From Alphaproteobacteria bacterium UBA2964 (GTDB taxonomy: Bacteria > Pseudomonadota > Alphaproteobacteria > MPNO01 > UBA2964): a DNA stretch of 7,454 nucleotides. The stretch's first letter is position 1. Every line of letters starts with the position of its first letter. Under the pieces are notes generated by a model. It saw only the letters and a list, made by a program, of their open reading frames with translations. It searched no databases and had not been told where the DNA came from. This document shows, piece after piece, positions 6,770-7,454 of the stretch. The DNA lies in NCBI GenBank assembly GCA_002348425.1, contig DEBE01000253.1, positions 1 to 7,454 of the forward strand, given 5' to 3'. Both the position numbers and the translations under genes were made by a program.

Positions 6770-7454
6770 CCGTATCAACCACGACCATAAAAAACAGCTA
6801 TTCGGGCAATGGGAGCACGACAGCTTTTAATTATACTTTCAAGATTTTCGCTTCAAGTGAGCTGAAGGTCTACATACGGACAACTGCCACAGGCGCAGAG
6901 ACTCTTAAAACGGTGACCACGCACTACACAGTTTCCGGCATAGGTGACACTGGGGGAGGCACGGTCACCTTCACGAGTGGAAACGTCCCAACCAGTGCTC
7001 AGCAGGTCATCCTAGTCAGAGTCACACCTTTAACCCAAACCACCGACTATGTTGAAAACGATCCTTTTCCTGCCAGCTCCCACGAAGATGCTTTGGATAA
7101 ACTCACGCACCAAATGCAGGAGCAACAGGAAGAACTGGATCGGTCATTCAAGGTGTCCAAAACTGTTACTGACCTGACTAGCTCTGAGGTGGTCGATGAT
7201 GCATCTACCCGTGCGTCAAAGCTTCTGGGTTTTAGTTCTGACGGGGCAAGCTTTGCTTATTACTCCAATCCAGATGTGGACACCGAATTGACGGCTATCG
7301 GTGGTCTGACCTCTGCGGCAAACAAGATGATCAGATATACGGGATCAGGCACCGCTGACCTGATTGATTTTCTTGATCAAGACGATATGTCGGGCAATTC
7401 AGCGAGTGCAGTTGCTAGTCAGCAATCGGTTAAAGCCTACGTGGATAGTGGTAC
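6766..7454 (+). CDS. Tail fibre protein with T7-type N-terminal adaptor (3' partial)
   Basis: Reading 229 full codons to the window edge gives a protein whose first ~130 residues follow the T7 gp17 N-terminal (Phage_T7_tail) pattern: SYSGNGSTTAFNYTFKIFA, a strand-rich middle (LKVYI, HYTV, GGTVTFTSG, VILVRVTPLTQTTDY), then NDPFPASSHEDALDKLTHQMQEQQEEL, the helix that closes this domain. In T7 this part attaches the fibre trimer to the tail. Residues 174-202 (AIGGLTSAANKMIRYTGSG) resemble a repeat common in phage fibres. Residues 203-229 (DDMSGNSASAVASQQSVKAY) match a segment I recall just before variable receptor-binding domains. The receptor-binding C-terminus lies beyond the window. The start is fixed by GGAG and the ATGA overlap with the preceding gene, implying coupled translation of ejection protein and fibre. 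Confidence 0.9.
   Translation, partial: MTVSTTTIKNSYSGNGSTTAFNYTFKIFASSELKVYIRTTATGAETLKTVTTHYTVSGIGDTGGGTVTFTSGNVPTSAQQVILVRVTPLTQTTDYVENDPFPASSHEDALDKLTHQMQEQQEELDRSFKVSKTVTDLTSSEVVDDASTRASKLLGFSSDGASFAYYSNPDVDTELTAIGGLTSAANKMIRYTGSGTADLIDFLDQDDMSGNSASAVASQQSVKAYVDSG

Overview
This window looks like part of the virion-structure region of a tailed bacteriophage, most likely a podovirus (T7-like gene order) of a marine or otherwise Gram-negative host. All recognisable genes lie on the + strand and are packed tightly. In order they are: the last 24 codons of an unidentified gene, a 1109-residue protein, a 1060-residue protein, and the start of a tail fibre gene that runs off the right edge. 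Two very large hydrophilic proteins directly before a T7-type tail fibre match the T7 order gp14-gp15-gp16-gp17. I therefore read the two large genes as internal virion (DNA-ejection) proteins. That role is inferred from position, size and recalled motifs, not from a database match. No host genes, integrase, IS element, CRISPR array or tRNA was seen. The marine-phage impression rests on memory of similar fibre and large-protein motifs and on moderate GC.

Layout. Bases 1-75 are the end of the upstream gene, coupled by an ATGA overlap to the first large gene (72-3401). This protein appears modular. It has an acidic, low-complexity N-terminus, a helical region, an Ala-rich hydrophobic stretch, a central domain with paired VDxH/PxxVQAxxW motifs, and a short C-terminal module set off by sharp composition changes. 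Next comes the only real break in the cluster (3402-3586). It holds a possible 40-codon basic ORF starting at GTG, two small hairpins with the same CGTA loop, an AT-rich stretch and a clear intrinsic terminator ending 13 nt before the next start codon. The second large gene (3587-6769) carries a central core with motifs I recall from large phage and polyvalent proteins. It overlaps the tail fibre gene (6766 onward) by ATGA. The fibre shows a T7-type N-terminal adaptor, then phage-fibre repeats, and ends at a motif that often precedes the variable receptor-binding part.

Working together, the two large proteins would sit inside the capsid and leave with the DNA during infection, while the fibre attaches to the tail and recognises the host. 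The parts I would look at again are the C-terminal module of the first large protein, its central domain, and the 185-base junction with its terminator. I do not see a defence or other accessory system here.
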